Position numbers and translations under genes: made by a program. From contig NZ_JQKJ01000017.1 in the NCBI RefSeq assembly GCF_000745975.1, positions 46,977 through 110,976 of the forward strand: a stretch of 64,000 nucleotides of DNA, given 5' to 3'. Under the pieces are notes generated by a model that worked only from the letters and a program-made list of their open reading frames with translations, was not told where the DNA came from and ran no database searches. This document shows positions 62,066 to 64,000 of this stretch, piece by piece (within the stretch, counting starts at the first letter, position 1; every line of letters begins with the position of its first letter). Source of the stretch: Desulfobacter vibrioformis DSM 8776 (GTDB lineage: Bacteria > Desulfobacterota > Desulfobacteria > Desulfobacterales > Desulfobacteraceae).

Positions 62066-63514
62066 TTACGCTCCGTTTTCTTTGGATTTGAGATCTTCGT
62101 GAGGAATGGTTATTGTAAAGCTTGTACCCTCATTCACTTTACTCCTGCAGACAATTTCGCCATTATATTCTTTTATGATCCCAAACGAAATCGAAAGTCC
62201 TAATCCAGTGCCTTTTCCAACCTCCTTGGTCGAAAAGAATGGGTCGAATATCCTTTCAATATGGTCCGCGTTGATACCAGGTCCACTGTCTTCAATAATG
62301 ATGAAAGCATGATCGTTTTTTATTTCAAATGATAATCGAATCTCTTTTTTATCACATGTCTCAACTGCATCAATCGCGTTAGACAACAAATTCATTAGAA
62401 TTTGCTGTAGTTTTGGCGAACTCATTTTTATCACTGCATTTTTTTCGTCAAAATCTTTAATCAATGTAACTCCTGTCTTGACAATACGGTAGTCAAGTAA
62501 CTCCAGAACACGTCCAACGGCTTCTGGGAAAAAAACACGCTCTTTTTTATCTTTTTCTCCGGTATCTTGATGGGAAAAGGTAAGAAGGTTACGAACCAGG
62601 CTGATACAATCTTTTGTTGCCGTTTCAGCGTTTTTCATAACCTCATATAGTTTATTTTCGGAATCAAGTTTCTTTAGCGCATATTGGACATAATTTAAAA
62701 TGCCCATTAGCGGATTGTTCAGTTCGTGGGCGATTCCCGCTGCAAGAGTCCCGATGCTGCTCATTTTTTCAGCTTGCATAAGCTTTATTTGAGAGAGCTT
62801 AAATTGATCGTCAGCAATTTTTCTTTCTGTTATATCCTGATATATCCCATGAATCCGAACGCACTTTTTTTTTCTGAAATCCGCTTTCCCAATAAATCTT
62901 ACCCACGCCTTTTGATTTGATGCTGTAATGAGTGGAAATTCTTTATCAAAGGAAATACCCAATTCAACCGCACGGTTGATGTCATTTTCGACAGTGGATC
63001 TGTTTGCAGGTGGGAAAAAGTTTATTGAATCTTTAAGGTTCGGCATGTATTCTTCGGATACTCCATGTATGTGTCTGGTCATATCAGTCCAGCGAATGGC
63101 ATTCGTTCTGACATCTAATTCCCAACCGCCTATCATAGCAATTCGCGCTGTTTCATTCAGAAATTCCTGGCTTCTTCGTAAGGCATTTTCAGCGGACCGC
63201 TGCAGGGATAAATCTCGAACCGAAACACGGATAGCGGGCTTGTCTTCCCATACCGTGTTGTTTGCCCATAATTCCACAGGCACTGTATCACCATTTGGCA
63301 CCAACATATCGATTTCTACGCGCCCGATGTCTTGTGTCGGAAGGCCCAATTGGGTGCCAAGTATGACATTTTTTTTTCGTTGAAGTATCTTTTCAGCTGC
63401 CGGATTCAAAAACAAAACTGTCCCTTGAGGGTCAACGACAAGTATGCCATCGGTGCTATCACAAATAATTGACGCAAGATTGGCCGAGGAAGCCGCTTTT
63501 TCATGGGATGTCGA
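62066..63514 (-). CDS. PAS sensor histidine kinase, 5' part interrupted by a group II intron
   Basis: The in-frame sequence runs from the intron boundary at 63514 (TSHEKAASSANLASIICDST then DGILVVDPQGTVLFLNPAAE) to the stop at 62066, about 480 residues. It includes the end of one PAS domain, a second PAS (AMIGGWELDVRTNAIRW), HisKA with GTLAAGIAHELNNPLMGIL, ATPase (NLLSNAIDAVETC, DSGPGINADHI, GTGLGLSISFGII). No receiver is fused. A TTG at 63415 would start inside the PAS. The upstream exon lies beyond the intron and outside the window. It probably phosphorylates the adjacent receiver after splicing. Confidence 0.85.
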   Translation of the reverse strand, partial: STSHEKAASSANLASIICDSTDGILVVDPQGTVLFLNPAAEKILQRKKNVILGTQLGLPTQDIGRVEIDMLVPNGDTVPVELWANNTVWEDKPAIRVSVRDLSLQRSAENALRRSQEFLNETARIAMIGGWELDVRTNAIRWTDMTRHIHGVSEEYMPNLKDSINFFPPANRSTVENDINRAVELGISFDKEFPLITASNQKAWVRFIGKADFRKKKCVRIHGIYQDITERKIADDQFKLSQIKLMQAEKMSSIGTLAAGIAHELNNPLMGILNYVQYALKKLDSENKLYEVMKNAETATKDCISLVRNLLTFSHQDTGEKDKKERVFFPEAVGRVLELLDYRIVKTGVTLIKDFDEKNAVIKMSSPKLQQILMNLLSNAIDAVETCDKKEIRLSFEIKNDHAFIIIEDSGPGINADHIERIFDPFFSTKEVGKGTGLGLSISFGIIKEYNGEIVCRSKVNEGTSFTITIPHEDLKSKENGA

Positions 63515-64000
63515 GTAGCCCGAGGGAACCTCCCCCTCAGGCTCTCACAGAACCGGACGTGAACGTCTCCGCTCATCCGGCTCCTATTGACCAGCCTATG
63601 CATAGAGCAATCTCCAATGGGCAAACAAATTTGGCTGTCTTCGTGCAATTCGTTCCAGCCATTGACTTGCCTTTCGGCGATGTCCTCTAAAACTTTTGTA
63701 TTTCCTTGTTGCCCAAATCACCAACCGGCGATCCAGACACCTTAAGGCCGGGTACAGTGCAGATTTATAAAACCTGCCATAATAGTTAATCCAGCCTTGA
63801 ATGACGGGATTGAACATCTGGGCTAAATCTTCCAGGTTCTTGTCACTGCGCCTGGGCCAATTCCACTTTCGTGAGGTTTGTCGAATTGCTGTTGCTGCTT
63901 TATTGCTGATGGCAGGAGAAAAGTTAATGAAAAATTTTCCCCATCGGTTCTTTGATCTTCGAGCACGAAAAGTATAACCCAGAAAATCAAAACTTGTCAG
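63515..64000 (-). mobile_element. Group II intron, 3' part, inserted in the kinase gene
   Basis: The right-edge sequence has a group II intron maturase in the minus direction. Downstream of its stop is the domain V hairpin GAGCCGGATGAGCGGAGACG then TTCACGTCCGGTTC (revcomp of about 63547-63581), and a domain VI ending GGGCTAC at 63515 with the usual AC end. It is on the same strand as the kinase gene, so splicing could restore it. The intron 5' end is outside the window. Confidence 0.88.
63596..64000 (-). CDS. Group II intron reverse transcriptase/maturase, C-terminal part (partial)
   Basis: The frame is open from the window edge: 134 residues ending at 63596. FDFLGYTFRARRSKNRWGKF is the end of the reverse-transcriptase thumb region, and MFNPVIQGWINYYGRFYKSA then LERIARRQPNLFAHWRLLY is the maturase (X/GIIM) domain. 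No endonuclease (HNH) domain follows, so the intron probably retrohomes without second-strand cleavage. The catalytic YADD motif lies outside the window. Confidence 0.92.
   Translation of the reverse strand: MTSFDFLGYTFRARRSKNRWGKFFINFSPAISNKAATAIRQTSRKWNWPRRSDKNLEDLAQMFNPVIQGWINYYGRFYKSALYPALRCLDRRLVIWATRKYKSFRGHRRKASQWLERIARRQPNLFAHWRLLYA

Noticed and set aside
63469..63690. Plus-strand 73-codon frame at the intron end
   Set aside because: Antisense of the intron's structural domains and the kinase exon; explained by the group II intron.

Overview
The window looks like chromosomal DNA of a sulfate-reducing deltaproteobacterium, most likely of the Desulfobacterales. This is inferred from the gene set: a fused ATP sulfurylase-APS kinase, a sigma-54 activator beside acetyl-CoA synthetase, many PAS-rich hybrid kinases, a KaiB-type signalling cluster, a FapA-type protein and a bacterial XPB-type helicase operon. 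No rRNA, tRNA or CRISPR array was seen. Most genes are moderately GC-rich with strong AGGAG-type ribosome binding sites. The stretches at about 6.9-10.0 kb, 20.0-20.9 kb and 61.2-63.5 kb are visibly more AT-rich.

Layout. 1-4.1 kb: a giant minus-strand glycogen-debranching/amylase fusion gene that runs off the left edge. 4.3-5.4 kb: asd. 5.6-10.0 kb: accessory genes, comprising an orphan PEP-synthase-type nucleotide-binding protein, an unknown protein, and a tightly coupled AAA ATPase/TOPRIM nuclease pair that resembles known phage-defence modules. 10.2-13.1 kb: phoU and a U32 peptidase/RNA hydroxylase. 13.2-17.0 kb: a thiazoline-hydrolase-like protein, thiD and a three-gene thiamine-precursor ABC transporter. 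17.3-19.8 kb: an SLC12-type permease. Its 3' tail is duplicated about 1 kb downstream, on the far side of a toxin-antitoxin cassette whose toxin is frameshifted. 20.9-24.6 kb: housekeeping genes and a hybrid kinase. 24.8-26.7 kb: a monooxygenase-fold protein and a radical SAM enzyme. 26.7-31.5 kb: a three-gene XPB helicase operon, with a frameshift in the middle gene. 31.6-34.0 kb: a FapA-like protein.

34.5-39.4 kb is a cofactor block: lipB-lipA, then a BirA-type operator followed by bioD-bioA-(small membrane peptide)-bioB. 39.5-41.1 kb: a hipBA-type toxin-antitoxin preceded by a 52-bp near-perfect palindrome. 41.2-46.9 kb: a PilZ protein, a decayed response regulator, a thioesterase, a nitroreductase, a HAD protein, a Bcr/CflA exporter, ackA and crcB. 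47.6-51.3 kb: a sigma-54 activator, then three TACAAT/ATTGTA palindromes and a -24/-12 promoter in front of acs, which together suggest dedicated control of acetate activation. 51.4-53.1 kb: sat-cysC, frameshifted and with altered signature motifs. 53.2-56.7 kb: an rRNA methyltransferase, a quinone oxidoreductase and ald.

57.0-64.0 kb: hicAB, a mobile-element remnant, a PocR-PAS hybrid kinase, and a KaiB/receiver/histidine-kinase cluster. The kinase gene is split by a same-strand group II intron whose maturase runs off the right edge. A family of about 110-145 bp hairpin repeats ending in ATGACATTGGG occurs three times (10.99, 46.97 and 53.09 kb). Start codons and functions are sequence-based judgements; no database search was run.
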